From: Clostridiaceae bacterium
Lineage (GTDB): Bacteria > Bacillota > Clostridia > Oscillospirales > Acutalibacteraceae
Length of the DNA stretch: 64,000 bases
Direction: 5' to 3'
Assembly (NCBI GenBank): GCA_904501755.1
Contig: CAJGBV010000007.1
Location: 1-64,000 of the forward strand
The translations under genes were made by a program, and so were the position numbers. This document shows positions 1 to 8,325 of this stretch, piece by piece. How positions within the stretch are numbered: the stretch's first letter is position 1; every line of letters begins with the position of its first letter. A model generated the notes under the pieces. The model did not search any database. It had not been told where the DNA came from and was given only the letters and a program-made list of their open reading frames with translations.

Positions 1-612
1 AAACAGATTAACTGGGTAGCTGATAACTCTAAAGCAGGAAAAACTGCTGTTAGCAAAAATGATGCTTTCGAAAATGCTATAACCCTTTATGCAAGTGATG
101 ACAGGGATGCTGTTATGACCGCTGTTTTAAAACTTGGATATGATTTAAGTGAAGAAGATCAGACAAAAGTTTATGAAGAATTTCAAAGAGTTGCCGCTAA
201 GAAGCAGGTAGGAGCAAAAGAACTTGATGCTATTGTTGCAAGTGTTGCTTTGCAGGTACCTGCTACCTATAAGCTTATAAGCTATGTTCTCAATAATGGT
301 AATATAATCGCTTCAAGTGCTCAGGTAACTCTTCAGAAGGATGGGGAAAACTGTCAGGGTGTTGCTATCGGTGACGGTCCTATTGCGGCGGCTTTCCTTG
401 CTATTGAACAGATTATCGGTACACACTATGAGCTTGATGATTTTCAAATTCAGTCTGTAACCGAGGGTAAGGAAGCTATGGGAAGCGCTCTTGTAAAACT
501 CCGCGCCAACGGAAAGCTCTATAGCGGTAACGGTATTTCCACCGATATTATCGGAGCAGGTATTAAGGCATATTTAAGTGCCGTAAACAAGATTGTTTAC
601 GAGGAGGCATAA
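1..612 (+). CDS. leuA: 2-isopropylmalate synthase, C-terminal part (5' end outside window)
   Basis: The frame is open from base 1 and stops at the TAA at 610-612, so the start and the catalytic TIM barrel lie upstream of the window. What is visible matches the C-terminal regulatory/dimer domain of 2-isopropylmalate synthase (LeuA_dimer): KLGYDLSEEDQTKVYEEFQR, then the GDGPIAAAF motif and a C-terminal GKLYSGNGISTDIIGAGIKA stretch. The enzyme condenses acetyl-CoA with 2-oxoisovalerate in the first committed step of leucine synthesis, and this domain binds leucine for feedback inhibition. Homocitrate and citramalate synthases share the domain, so the exact substrate is inferred. The next gene starts 5 nt after the stop, with its ribosome site inside the last leuA codons. 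Confidence 0.85.
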   Translation, partial: KQINWVADNSKAGKTAVSKNDAFENAITLYASDDRDAVMTAVLKLGYDLSEEDQTKVYEEFQRVAAKKQVGAKELDAIVASVALQVPATYKLISYVLNNGNIIASSAQVTLQKDGENCQGVAIGDGPIAAAFLAIEQIIGTHYELDDFQIQSVTEGKEAMGSALVKLRANGKLYSGNGISTDIIGAGIKAYLSAVNKIVYEEA

Positions 613-616
613 AAAA

Positions 617-3118
617 ATGAAATTTTCCTTTTCCACTAAAGGATGGCATAATATTTCCTTTGATGAGTTTTGTGATATAGCCAAAGAACTTAAATTTGAG
701 GGAATTGAGCTTCATAATATATATAATTCTTTGTTTACCGACAAAGAGGGTGCATTCCACGATTACAGTGCACCTAAAACCTTGAGAAAGCTTTTTGAAA
801 AACAGCTTTCCATTCCCTGTATTGATACTATATGTAACATAGCTGACAGCGGGGAAAAAGAAAAAAGTATTGATGAAATAAATAAATGTATAGCTATTGC
901 TTCTAATCTGCATATACCCTATATCAGACTTCATGCAGGTATGTCAGAGGAAACCGAAAAGGCTGTAGACAATGTTATTTGTATTGTTGAAGAAACTCTC
1001 AAAAAGGCGGAAGAAAAGGGAATAGCCCTTCTTCTTGAAACCTCGGGTATTTTTTCAAATACTGCACTTCTTCGTGATGTGCTTGAGCGTTTTGCCAGTG
1101 ACAGCCTTGCCGCACTTCTGGACGTGTATTCTGCATATTTTGTAGGCAAAGAGGATGCTGAGCAGATTATCAAAAATCTCGGTGCCTATGTTAAGCACGT
1201 TCATATACGCGATGCACAGGAGATTGATGGTAAATACGAATACTGCCTTATCGGTGAGGGAGAGCTTCCAATTGACGATATGATGTTGGCTCTCAGAAGT
1301 GTTAACTATGACGGTTATTTCTCACTTATCTGGGACCCAGTTTGGTGTGAAGAGCTTGACGATATGGAGATAATCTTCTCTCAGTTTGTTAACTTTATGA
1401 AGCAGTATGGCGACATTTCCAAAAACGAAACAACACTTTATTACAACAAGTCCCATACAGGAAAGTTTGTATGGAAAAAGGATTTGCTTATTGACCTTAC
1501 CTTCCCACAGGTGCTTGATAAAATAGTTGAGGAATTTCCTGACCAGTATGCCTTTAAATATACAACCCTTGATTATACAAGAACATATAGTCAGTTCAGA
1601 GATGATGTTGACACCTTTGCACGTGCTCTTGTTGCTATGGGAGTTAAGGCAGGAACTAAGGTTGCTGTATGGGCGTCTAATGTACCTCAGTGGTATATTG
1701 CTTTCTGGGCGGCAACAAAAATCGGTGCAATTCTTGTAACCGTTAATACCGCTTATAAAATTCACGAAGCTGAATATCTTTTAAAGCAGTCGGATACCCA
1801 TACCCTTGTTATGACACAGGGGAGCAAGGATACCGATTACGGTCAGATTATAGCTCAGCTTTGTCCTGAACTTGAGAGCCTTAAATCAGGTCAGCCACTT
1901 CACAGTAAGCGTCTTCCTTTCCTTCGTAACGTAATTACCGTTGGTTTTAAGCAAAAGGGATGTATGAACTGGAATGAGGCTGTTGCAAAAAGTCAGGAAA
2001 CTCCTTTAAGCGAGGTTTACAGAATGGCTGCCGCCGTTGACAAGGATGACGTCTGCAATATGCAGTATACTTCAGGTACAACAGGCTTCCCCAAGGGTGT
2101 TATGCTTACTCACTATAATGTTGTAAACAATGGTAAGTATATCGGAGATCAGATGGATTTATCCACTGCCGATAGAATGATGATACAGGTGCCTATGTTC
2201 CACTGTTTTGGTATGGTGCTTTCTATGACTGCATCTATGACCCACGGAACTACAATGTATCCTATGCCGTATTTTTCACCCAAGCCATCTCTTGCCTGTG
2301 TTCATAACGAGCATATTACTGCCTTTAACGGCGTACCTACTATGTTTATTGCTATGATGCAGCACCCTGATTTTGAAAAGACCGATTTTTCATATATGAG
2401 AGTCGGTATTATGGCGGGTGCAAACTGTCCTGCTGACCTTATGAAAAAGGCTACAGAGGTTATGAATATGAAAGAGATAGTTTCTGTTTATGGTCAGACT
2501 GAGGCAAGTCCCGGTTGTACTATGAGCAGATGGTATGATTCTCTTGAGGTGCGAACCGAAACTGTAGGAAGTGCCTTTGCTAATGTTGAATGTAAAATAG
2601 TTGACCCTGAAACAGGGGAGGACTGTCCTGACGGAGCTAACGGCGAGTTTGTAGCTCGTGGCTATAACATAATGAAGGGCTATTATAAAATGCCTAAGGC
2701 AACTGCCGCCGCTATTGATAAGGATGGTTGGCTCCATACAGGTGACCTTGCCTGTAGAAGACCTGACGGAAATTATCTTATTACAGGTCGTCTTAAAGAT
2801 ATGATTATTCGAGGCGGAGAGAATATCTATCCTAAGGAAATAGAAGAATTTATCTATACCAATCCTAAGGTTAGCGATGTTCAGGTAATAGGTGTTCCCG
2901 ATAAGAAGTACGGCGAAGAGATTATGGCTTGTATTATTCTTAAAGAGGGAGAAACTATGACGGCAGAAGAAATGCAGGAATTTATAATGGCGAGTATGGC
3001 TCGTCATAAGGTTCCTCGTTATATTGAATTTGTTGACAGCTTCCCGATGAATGCAGCAGGTAAGATTCTTAAATATAAAATGAGAGAGGATGCCGCAAAG
3101 AAGCTGGGTCTTGAATGA
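617..3118 (+). CDS. Fusion of a sugar-isomerase-like TIM barrel and an AMP-dependent acyl-CoA synthetase
   Basis: An 833-residue product starts at ATG 617, 10 nt after a GAGGAGG site that overlaps the leuA stop. An earlier in-frame ATG at 593 lies upstream of that site and was rejected. Residues about 1-270 look like a xylose-isomerase/AP-endonuclease-2 type TIM barrel (FSTKGWHNISFDEFCDIAK, LLLETSG, VKHVHIRDA, GEGELPIDDM). Residues about 285-833 are a complete adenylating acyl-CoA synthetase, with P-loop YTSGTTGFPKGV near 483, YGQTEASPG, hinge GRLKDMIIRGGENIYPKE near 723, and the C-terminal catalytic lysine in GKILKYKM near 815. The acid activated cannot be read from sequence. The fusion itself is odd: sugar isomerase/epimerase folds are not normally joined to acyl-CoA ligases. 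There is no stop or frameshift between the two halves. Confidence 0.8.
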   Translation: MKFSFSTKGWHNISFDEFCDIAKELKFEGIELHNIYNSLFTDKEGAFHDYSAPKTLRKLFEKQLSIPCIDTICNIADSGEKEKSIDEINKCIAIASNLHIPYIRLHAGMSEETEKAVDNVICIVEETLKKAEEKGIALLLETSGIFSNTALLRDVLERFASDSLAALLDVYSAYFVGKEDAEQIIKNLGAYVKHVHIRDAQEIDGKYEYCLIGEGELPIDDMMLALRSVNYDGYFSLIWDPVWCEELDDMEIIFSQFVNFMKQYGDISKNETTLYYNKSHTGKFVWKKDLLIDLTFPQVLDKIVEEFPDQYAFKYTTLDYTRTYSQFRDDVDTFARALVAMGVKAGTKVAVWASNVPQWYIAFWAATKIGAILVTVNTAYKIHEAEYLLKQSDTHTLVMTQGSKDTDYGQIIAQLCPELESLKSGQPLHSKRLPFLRNVITVGFKQKGCMNWNEAVAKSQETPLSEVYRMAAAVDKDDVCNMQYTSGTTGFPKGVMLTHYNVVNNGKYIGDQMDLSTADRMMIQVPMFHCFGMVLSMTASMTHGTTMYPMPYFSPKPSLACVHNEHITAFNGVPTMFIAMMQHPDFEKTDFSYMRVGIMAGANCPADLMKKATEVMNMKEIVSVYGQTEASPGCTMSRWYDSLEVRTETVGSAFANVECKIVDPETGEDCPDGANGEFVARGYNIMKGYYKMPKATAAAIDKDGWLHTGDLACRRPDGNYLITGRLKDMIIRGGENIYPKEIEEFIYTNPKVSDVQVIGVPDKKYGEEIMACIILKEGETMTAEEMQEFIMASMARHKVPRYIEFVDSFPMNAAGKILKYKMREDAAKKLGLE

Positions 3119-3137
3119 TTTGGCTAATGGTGATTAG

Positions 3138-3944
3138 ATGGTAGAAAATAAATATTATACAATTGATTCACACTGTCACATTTATCCTGAAAAAATAGCC
3201 CAAAAGGCAGTTGCGGGAACTGATAGGTTTTATGATACGATTGCCGAGGGTGACGGCACCTTAAAGGGATTGCTTAAAATGGGAGAGGAAGCGGGGATTG
3301 ACCATTTTGTAGTTCAGTCGGTAGCAACCACTCCTAAGCAGGTGAAAAGCATAAATGAGTTTATTGCTGAAAGTGTGAATGGTGCAAAGGATAAACTGAC
3401 AGGACTGGGTACACTTCACCCTGACAGCGAGGATATAGAGGGGGATGTAAAGCATCTTTTAGAGCTTGGCCTAAAGGGCGTTAAGCTTCATCCCGATATT
3501 CAGCAGTTTCCCTGTGATAATGATAACTGTATGAAGATTTACGAGTTGTGTGAAGAAAATGGCTTGATTCTTCTTATGCATACAGGGGATTATCGTTACG
3601 ATTTCTCAAATCCAAATAGAGTTAAGCCTATTCTTGAACGCTTTAAGGAACTTAAATTTATAGGTGCTCATTTGGCAGGCTGGTCTATGTGGAATGAAGC
3701 TTTTGAACAGTTAAGTGTTTATCCCAATCTTTATGTTGACTGTTCTTCTTGCTTTGGCTTTGGCAATGTAAAAGAGATAGAAAGCGTTATGAAAAAATAT
3801 GGTGCCGACAGAATTCTTTTCGGAACAGATTATCCTATGTGGTCACCGAGTAAGGAAATGCAAATTTTTCTTTCTCTTGACTTTAGTGATGAGGAAAAAG
3901 AAAAAATGCTTGGCTTGAACGCAAAAAGAATTTTTGGTCTATAA
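3138..3944 (+). CDS. Amidohydrolase-family (amidohydrolase 2) metal-dependent hydrolase
   Basis: A 268-residue TIM-barrel metal hydrolase. It shows an N-terminal metal-binding DSHCHIYP, a mid-barrel GVKLHPDIQQF, MHTGDY, and a C-terminal catalytic aspartate in FGTDYPMWSP. This layout is typical of the amidohydrolase_2 family (decarboxylases and lactonases such as ACMSD-type and LigI-type enzymes). The substrate cannot be assigned. The gene starts 19 nt after the TIM-barrel/acyl-CoA ligase fusion and ends in a good terminator, so it probably forms an operon with that gene and may act on a related metabolite. The ribosome site before ATG 3138 is weak, which suggests translational coupling. Confidence 0.75.
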   Translation: MVENKYYTIDSHCHIYPEKIAQKAVAGTDRFYDTIAEGDGTLKGLLKMGEEAGIDHFVVQSVATTPKQVKSINEFIAESVNGAKDKLTGLGTLHPDSEDIEGDVKHLLELGLKGVKLHPDIQQFPCDNDNCMKIYELCEENGLILLMHTGDYRYDFSNPNRVKPILERFKELKFIGAHLAGWSMWNEAFEQLSVYPNLYVDCSSCFGFGNVKEIESVMKKYGADRILFGTDYPMWSPSKEMQIFLSLDFSDEEKEKMLGLNAKRIFGL

Positions 3945-3950
3945 ATATTA

Positions 3951-3991
3951 AAAAAGGTTTGTTTTTTGATTAAAACAGACCTTTTTATATT
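3951..3991 (+). terminator. Intrinsic terminator after amidohydrolase gene
   Basis: The arms AAAAAGGTTTGTTTT (3951-3965) and AAAACAGACCTTTTT (3972-3986) pair with one G-U wobble around a 6-nt loop. A T-rich tract follows. It closes the leuA-fusion-amidohydrolase transcript. Confidence 0.75.
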
Positions 3992-4027
3992 TTCTGAGTT
4001 GTGGTATGATAATAGTGGAGGGATTAT

Positions 4028-5254
4028 ATGAAGATACTTAATTTTGGCTCCTGTAATATAGATTTTGTGTATTCTGTGGAGAATATTGTTGTGCCCGGAG
4101 AAACCCTGTCCAGTAATAAGCTTGATTTGTTTGCCGGTGGAAAGGGGCTTAATCAGTCAATAGCCGCCGCAAGAGCAGGTGCAGTTGTTTACCATGCAGG
4201 TTGTATAGGCAGTGACGGCGAAATGCTGAAGGATGTTCTTTGTGAAAGCGGTGTTAATACAGACTATTTGTATACTGTGAAAGGAAAAAACGGACACGCT
4301 GTTATACAGGTTAGCTCTCAGGGAGAAAACAGTATTGTTTTGTATCCCGGCTCTAATTTTATGGTCACTAAGGAATTGGTTGATAAGGTTCTTCAAAATT
4401 TCGGCAAGGATGATATTCTTCTTCTTCAAAATGAAATCAGCAATGTTCCTTATATAATCAGCAAGGCTTATGAAAAGGGAATGAAAATAGCCTTTAATCC
4501 TGCACCCTTTGATGAAAAACTTAAAGCTATTGATTTTAATAAGCTTACATATCTTATACTTAATGAAACCGAGGCTATGGGCTTTACGGGTAAAAAAGAG
4601 CCTATGGATAGCATTGCATATATAAAAGACAAATATCCTTTACTCACGGTGATTTTAACTGTAGGAAAGGAAGGCTGTATTTGCAGCTATGCCGATAAAA
4701 TTCTAAAACAATCTGCATACAAGGTTAATGTTGTAGATACAACTGCAGCAGGAGATACCTTTACAGGATATTTTCTGTCCTGTGTTTGTAAAGGTATGTC
4801 AATTGAAAAAGCCCTTAAAATATCAAGCGCTGCGTCTGCTGTTACAGTTTCGGGAATGGGTGCAGCACCATCAATTCCCACTATGAATAAGGTTGATGCT
4901 GCTATTAAAGAAATGAAAGAATATACAAACAGTACACTCAATAAAAGTGCTGTTATATATAAATACATTGATGAAAACCTGAAAACAGCTAACCTTAACG
5001 AACTATCTCGAATTTTTGGATATACAAAGGAATATACAAGTGAACTTGTTAAAAGAAAAATCGGAGTGAGTTTTTCGTGTGCTGTTAAAAAGAAAAGATG
5101 TGAAAGGGCGGCAGAGCTTCTTAAAAGCACTGATATGAGTATAAGCGAGATTATAGAAGAAGTGGGTTACAGCAATGAAACCTTTTTCCGTGAAAACTTT
5201 AAAGAACTTTATTCTTTTTCACCTCTAAAATACAGAAAGGAAAAGCAAAAATGA
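4028..5254 (+). CDS. PfkB-family (ribokinase-like) sugar kinase fused to an AraC-type DNA-binding domain
   Basis: A 408-residue protein with a GGAGGG site 6 nt before ATG 4028. Residues 1 to about 300 are a PfkB/ribokinase fold: FGSCNIDFVYSVENIV, the substrate-binding GGKGLNQSIAAARAGA, and the catalytic anion hole and base DTTAAGDTFTGYF near 238. Residues about 305-405 are an AraC/XylS-type double helix-turn-helix ending in DMSISEIIEEVGYSNETFF and FSPLKYRKEK. Kinase and regulator are therefore one polypeptide. A reasonable inference is that the kinase fold senses a sugar or nucleoside (or its phosphorylation state) and tunes DNA binding. The stop overlaps the start of the nucleoside hydrolase gene by 4 nt, so the likely ligand is a ribonucleoside or ribose. 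Whether the kinase part is still catalytic is unknown. Confidence 0.85.
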   Translation: MKILNFGSCNIDFVYSVENIVVPGETLSSNKLDLFAGGKGLNQSIAAARAGAVVYHAGCIGSDGEMLKDVLCESGVNTDYLYTVKGKNGHAVIQVSSQGENSIVLYPGSNFMVTKELVDKVLQNFGKDDILLLQNEISNVPYIISKAYEKGMKIAFNPAPFDEKLKAIDFNKLTYLILNETEAMGFTGKKEPMDSIAYIKDKYPLLTVILTVGKEGCICSYADKILKQSAYKVNVVDTTAAGDTFTGYFLSCVCKGMSIEKALKISSAASAVTVSGMGAAPSIPTMNKVDAAIKEMKEYTNSTLNKSAVIYKYIDENLKTANLNELSRIFGYTKEYTSELVKRKIGVSFSCAVKKKRCERAAELLKSTDMSISEIIEEVGYSNETFFRENFKELYSFSPLKYRKEKQK

Positions 5255-6126
5255 AAAACCAAGAAATATTCAAAATTCCGACATGTAATTTTGACATTGT
5301 AGTTGATACTGATGCTTATGCTGACAGTATTTATGAAATGGACGATCAGTTCGCAATTGCATATATGCTTACCTATTCCTGTTTTAATGTAAAGGCGTTT
5401 TATACTTTTACTAATGACCCTGAATTTAAAAGAGGTATTATAGAGGTGGTTAACAGATGTCATAGACAAGACCTTGCTGATAAAGTGTTTGCAGGTGGTA
5501 CAAGAGCTTTTGACAGAGGTAATGTTGAGAAGAGTGAGGCGGCTGTCGACCTTATTGAAAGGTCTAAAGGCTATTCTAAGGAAAACCCGCTTTATGTACT
5601 TGCTATTGGACCTGTAACAAATATAGCATCAGCCTTATCGCTTGAGCCGTCCATTGCTGAAAAAATAGTTGTGGTTGCATTGTTTGGTCACGATTTTAAT
5701 CAGAAAGATACAGCTGAATACAATCTTCAAAAGGATTTAGAAGCATCAAAGGTGCTTATGGAAAGTGACGCACCGCTGATGTTGGTTCCCTGTATAGATG
5801 TGGCAAAGAAACTTGAGCTATCCAGCCAAGAGTGTGTTAAAGCTTTTAAGGGGAAAAACGAAATCGGCGACTATCTTATTTACTGTATGAGCAAAATGTG
5901 TTCAAAGGAATATTTCCCTAAGCTTAAAAGGGTAATATGGGATGCTATTCCTGTTGCTCTTCTTTCAAGACCTGAACTTTTAACTTATGAAATACGAGAA
6001 AAACCTTTGATAGATGACAATGTATGTTGGAAACTTACAGGCAGCCATAAGAAAATGCTTTATGTCAGTGACATAGATGCAGAAAAAATTAAAAAAGATA
6101 TGCTTGAAAGAATATCTGAAATATAA
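5251..6126 (+). CDS. Inosine-uridine-type nucleoside hydrolase
   Basis: A 291-residue member of the IunH/IunH-like nucleoside hydrolases, which split N-ribosyl bonds to ribose and a free base using a calcium ion. The N-terminal calcium cluster appears as VVDTDAYADSIYEMDDQFAI, a longer spacing than the usual DTDPGxDD. LAIGPVTNIASAL and the C-terminal substrate loop EYNLQKDLEA (NxxxD/E form) are present. ATG 5251 overlaps the stop of the kinase/AraC fusion (ATGA), so the two are translationally coupled and likely share one function in nucleoside or ribose salvage. The altered metal-site spacing means the substrate may not be a standard nucleoside. Confidence 0.8.
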   Translation: MKNQEIFKIPTCNFDIVVDTDAYADSIYEMDDQFAIAYMLTYSCFNVKAFYTFTNDPEFKRGIIEVVNRCHRQDLADKVFAGGTRAFDRGNVEKSEAAVDLIERSKGYSKENPLYVLAIGPVTNIASALSLEPSIAEKIVVVALFGHDFNQKDTAEYNLQKDLEASKVLMESDAPLMLVPCIDVAKKLELSSQECVKAFKGKNEIGDYLIYCMSKMCSKEYFPKLKRVIWDAIPVALLSRPELLTYEIREKPLIDDNVCWKLTGSHKKMLYVSDIDAEKIKKDMLERISEI

Positions 6127-6192
6127 GATATTGCTGTGAGCAAAGAAAAATATATTAATAATCTTGCTATTCCGATATAACAAGATTTTTAT

Positions 6193-6233
6193 AACGATGC
6201 AGAGTATTTTTACTCTACATCGTTATTTTTTTT
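6193..6233 (+). terminator. Intrinsic terminator after nucleoside hydrolase
   Basis: The arms AACGATGCAGAGTA (6193-6206) and TACTCTACATCGTT (6211-6224) pair with one mismatch around a TTTT loop. A run of eight T follows at 6226-6233. It separates this operon from the dcw cluster. Confidence 0.9.
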
Positions 6234-6262
6234 GAAAAATATAAATTTTTTTAAAAAAACTA

Positions 6263-6291
6263 TTGCAATTTACATAAAAGTAATCTATAAT
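6263..6291 (+). promoter_or_regulatory. SigA-type promoter of the mraZ/dcw operon
   Basis: A -35 box TTGCAA (6263-6268) and a perfect -10 box TATAAT (6286-6291) are separated by 17 nt. The predicted start of transcription falls on the first MraZ-type repeat just downstream. Confidence 0.75.
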
Positions 6292-6298
6292 GACATTA

Positions 6299-6346
6299 AA
6301 AGTGGTTTAAAGTGGTTAAAAAATCACCAAAATGTCTTAAAGTGGT
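6299..6346 (+). promoter_or_regulatory. Phased MraZ-type operator repeats
   Basis: Three perfect copies of AAAGTGGT lie at 6299-6306, 6309-6316 and 6339-6346. They are 10 and 30 bp apart, so all face the same side of the helix. MraZ proteins autoregulate by binding short GTG-containing direct repeats spaced about 10 bp in front of their own gene. Position and spacing fit that role. The exact motif for this species is inferred. Confidence 0.7.
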
Positions 6347-6365
6347 GAAAAGGAGGCTGAAAACT

Positions 6366-6791
6366 TTGTTATATGGTGGATACGAACATACAATTGATAA
6401 AAAGGGCAGAGTTTTCATACCCTCTAAACACCGTGAAGAGCTTGGCGGAGAGTTTATGATATGCAAGGGTATATCGGGACAGGTGAATCTTTGCGTATAT
6501 TCAATGGAACAGTGGAACAAGCTTGTTGAAAGTATCAGCACTCTTCCAAAGACTAAATCCAGTGCCGTAAGACGTTTTCTTTATAACGGTGCATTTAATG
6601 TTGAATGTGATGCACAGGGAAGAATTCTTATTCCTCCCACACTCAGAGAATATGCAAAGCTTGAAACTGAAGCTCATATAATCGGTATGGATACCAATCT
6701 TGAAATATGGAATCCTGCTATTTGGGCAGAGGAAAATCAGAAGCTTACCCCCGAATCTATTGCTTCTATTATGGAAGAACTTAACTTCTAA
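6366..6791 (+). CDS. mraZ: Transcriptional regulator MraZ
   Basis: A 141-residue protein made of two SpoVT/AbrB-like half-domains, with LLYGGYEHTIDKKGRVFIP at the start and VECDAQGRILIPPTLREYA in the second half. It is the usual first gene of the dcw cluster and a DNA-binding autorepressor. The family start motif (M-F-x-G-E-Y-x-H-T-I-D) points to TTG 6366 as the start codon, with AGGAGG at 6351-6356 nine nt upstream. The open frame reaches back to 6312, but that would run through the operator repeats and the ribosome site. Three phased repeats lie just upstream. Confidence 0.9.
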   Translation: MLYGGYEHTIDKKGRVFIPSKHREELGGEFMICKGISGQVNLCVYSMEQWNKLVESISTLPKTKSSAVRRFLYNGAFNVECDAQGRILIPPTLREYAKLETEAHIIGMDTNLEIWNPAIWAEENQKLTPESIASIMEELNF

Positions 6792-6803
6792 CGGAGTGGC
6801 AAT

Positions 6804-7724
6804 ATGGAATTTAATCATTACTCCGTTTTACTCAGTGAAACTATAAATGCTCTATCCATTAAGCCTGACGGTATATATGTTGACGGAACGGCAGGGGGAG
6901 CAGGACATTCAAAGGAAATAGCAAAAAGACTGACTTCCGGTATGCTTTATGCATTGGATCAAGACCCTGATGCAGTAAAGGTTGCCTCAGAAAGACTTAA
7001 AGGTCTTCCTGCAAAGGTAATTAAAAGTAATTTTAAAAATATGGGTCAAGTGCTTTTAAAGGAAGGCGTTCAAAAGGTTGACGGAATACTTCTTGACCTT
7101 GGCGTTTCCTCTTATCAGCTTGATGAAGGAACAAGAGGCTTTTCTTATCATAAAGAAGCATACCTCGATATGAGAATGAGTAAAGAAGGTATAACTGCTG
7201 CCGATATAATCGCTACATATAGTGCAGAAGAACTTTCCAAGATTTTCTTTGACTTTGGTGAAGAAAAATTTGCCCGAAGAATAGCAAATGCGATTATTAA
7301 GGAAAGGGAAGTATGTCCCATTACCACAACAACACAGCTTGCTGAGATAGTTGCTAACAGCGTACCTGCTGCAGCAAGAAGGGAAGGTCATCCTGCAAGA
7401 AAAGTTTTTCAGGCACTGAGGATTGCGGTTAATGGTGAACTTGATGTTTTAAAAGAGGTTCTTGATACCGCTTTTGAGTTACTCAGTAAAGACGGTGTAC
7501 TTGCAATAATTACCTTCCATTCTCTTGAGGATGGTATTGTAAAAAGAAAATTTAAGGAATTTACTCAGGGCTGTGTTTGTCCCCCTGATTTGCCTGTTTG
7601 TGTTTGTGGAAAAACTCCAAGAGGCAAAATGGTAAACCGAAAGGGAATAGAGCCCTCAAAGGAAGAAATAGAGCTAAACAAGCGTAGCAGAAGTGCAAAG
7701 CTGAGGACAATAATAAAACTTTAA
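6804..7724 (+). CDS. rsmH: 16S rRNA (cytosine1402-N4)-methyltransferase RsmH
   Basis: A 306-residue SAM-dependent methyltransferase (formerly MraW) that N4-methylates C1402 of 16S rRNA. Visible family motifs are HYSVLLSETINAL, the SAM-binding YVDGTAGGAGHSKEIA, GILLDLGVSSYQLD, the AARREGHPARKVFQALRI region, and ITFHSLEDGIVKRKF. It sits directly after mraZ in the normal dcw order, with 12 nt between the genes. The ATG at 6804 is preceded by GGAGTGG. Confidence 0.95.
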   Translation: MEFNHYSVLLSETINALSIKPDGIYVDGTAGGAGHSKEIAKRLTSGMLYALDQDPDAVKVASERLKGLPAKVIKSNFKNMGQVLLKEGVQKVDGILLDLGVSSYQLDEGTRGFSYHKEAYLDMRMSKEGITAADIIATYSAEELSKIFFDFGEEKFARRIANAIIKEREVCPITTTTQLAEIVANSVPAAARREGHPARKVFQALRIAVNGELDVLKEVLDTAFELLSKDGVLAIITFHSLEDGIVKRKFKEFTQGCVCPPDLPVCVCGKTPRGKMVNRKGIEPSKEEIELNKRSRSAKLRTIIKL

Positions 7725-7739
7725 AAAGGATAGATAGGA

Positions 7740-8207
7740 ATGAACAATCTCAAGTACTATAATGATTCTTTAGCATACGATTTTCAGATGTTTATGCCAA
7801 AGGAAAAGCCTGTAAACACCGGCGACAATATAGTTAAAATGCCTGAGAGCAGAAAAAACACAAGAACAAACAGAAGAGCTGCATCACGGTTTTCTGTTAG
7901 TGTATTCTCTGTTGTTGCTACTGTTATTCTTGTTGGTGCGCTTTGTGCAAATCTTGTGCTGAGAATAAGCGTTAACGAGCTTAATAATGATATAAACAAG
8001 GCTAAATCAGAACTTGCAATGAAGCAGAGTGAAAGCGTTGCTTTACAGATGGAATATGAAAACAGAATATCCTATATAAATCTTGAGGCAGAGGCAACTG
8101 CTCTTGGTATGCGTAAACTTGATAAAAATCAGGTTGTATATGTAAGGGTTAATGATAAGAATATGGCTAAAAACGGCGACGGAGAGGTTATTACTTCAAA
8201 GCAGTAA
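7740..8207 (+). CDS. ftsL: FtsL-like septum protein
   Basis: A 155-residue bitopic protein with a cytoplasmic basic N-terminus rich in K, R and N, one membrane helix at about 47-69 (VSVFSVVATVILVGALCANL), and an extracellular coiled coil (about 75-115) running into LEAEATALGMRKLDKNQVVYV. Size, topology and position between rsmH and the division transpeptidase are those of FtsL, which with FtsB/DivIC and FtsQ recruits the septal synthase. FtsL proteins are poorly conserved, so the name rests on context and topology. Confidence 0.75.
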   Translation: MNNLKYYNDSLAYDFQMFMPKEKPVNTGDNIVKMPESRKNTRTNRRAASRFSVSVFSVVATVILVGALCANLVLRISVNELNNDINKAKSELAMKQSESVALQMEYENRISYINLEAEATALGMRKLDKNQVVYVRVNDKNMAKNGDGEVITSKQ

Positions 8208-8251
8208 CACAATTGCATAGTAACAGATAAAGGGTAATATAAATAGAAGTA

Positions 8252-8279
8252 CGGGAGTTGAAAATTCAGCTCTCGTTTT
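8252..8279 (+). terminator. Terminator-like hairpin between ftsL and the PBP gene
   Basis: The arms CGGGAGTTGAA (8252-8262) and TTCAGCTCTCG (8265-8275) form 11 pairs with two G-U wobbles, followed by TTTT. The U-run is short, so partial termination (attenuation) is more likely than a full stop inside this operon. Confidence 0.45.
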
Positions 8280-8325
8280 CCCGATTTTAAAACCTGTAAA
8301 ATTTTTTAGTGAAGGGGACAGTAAA

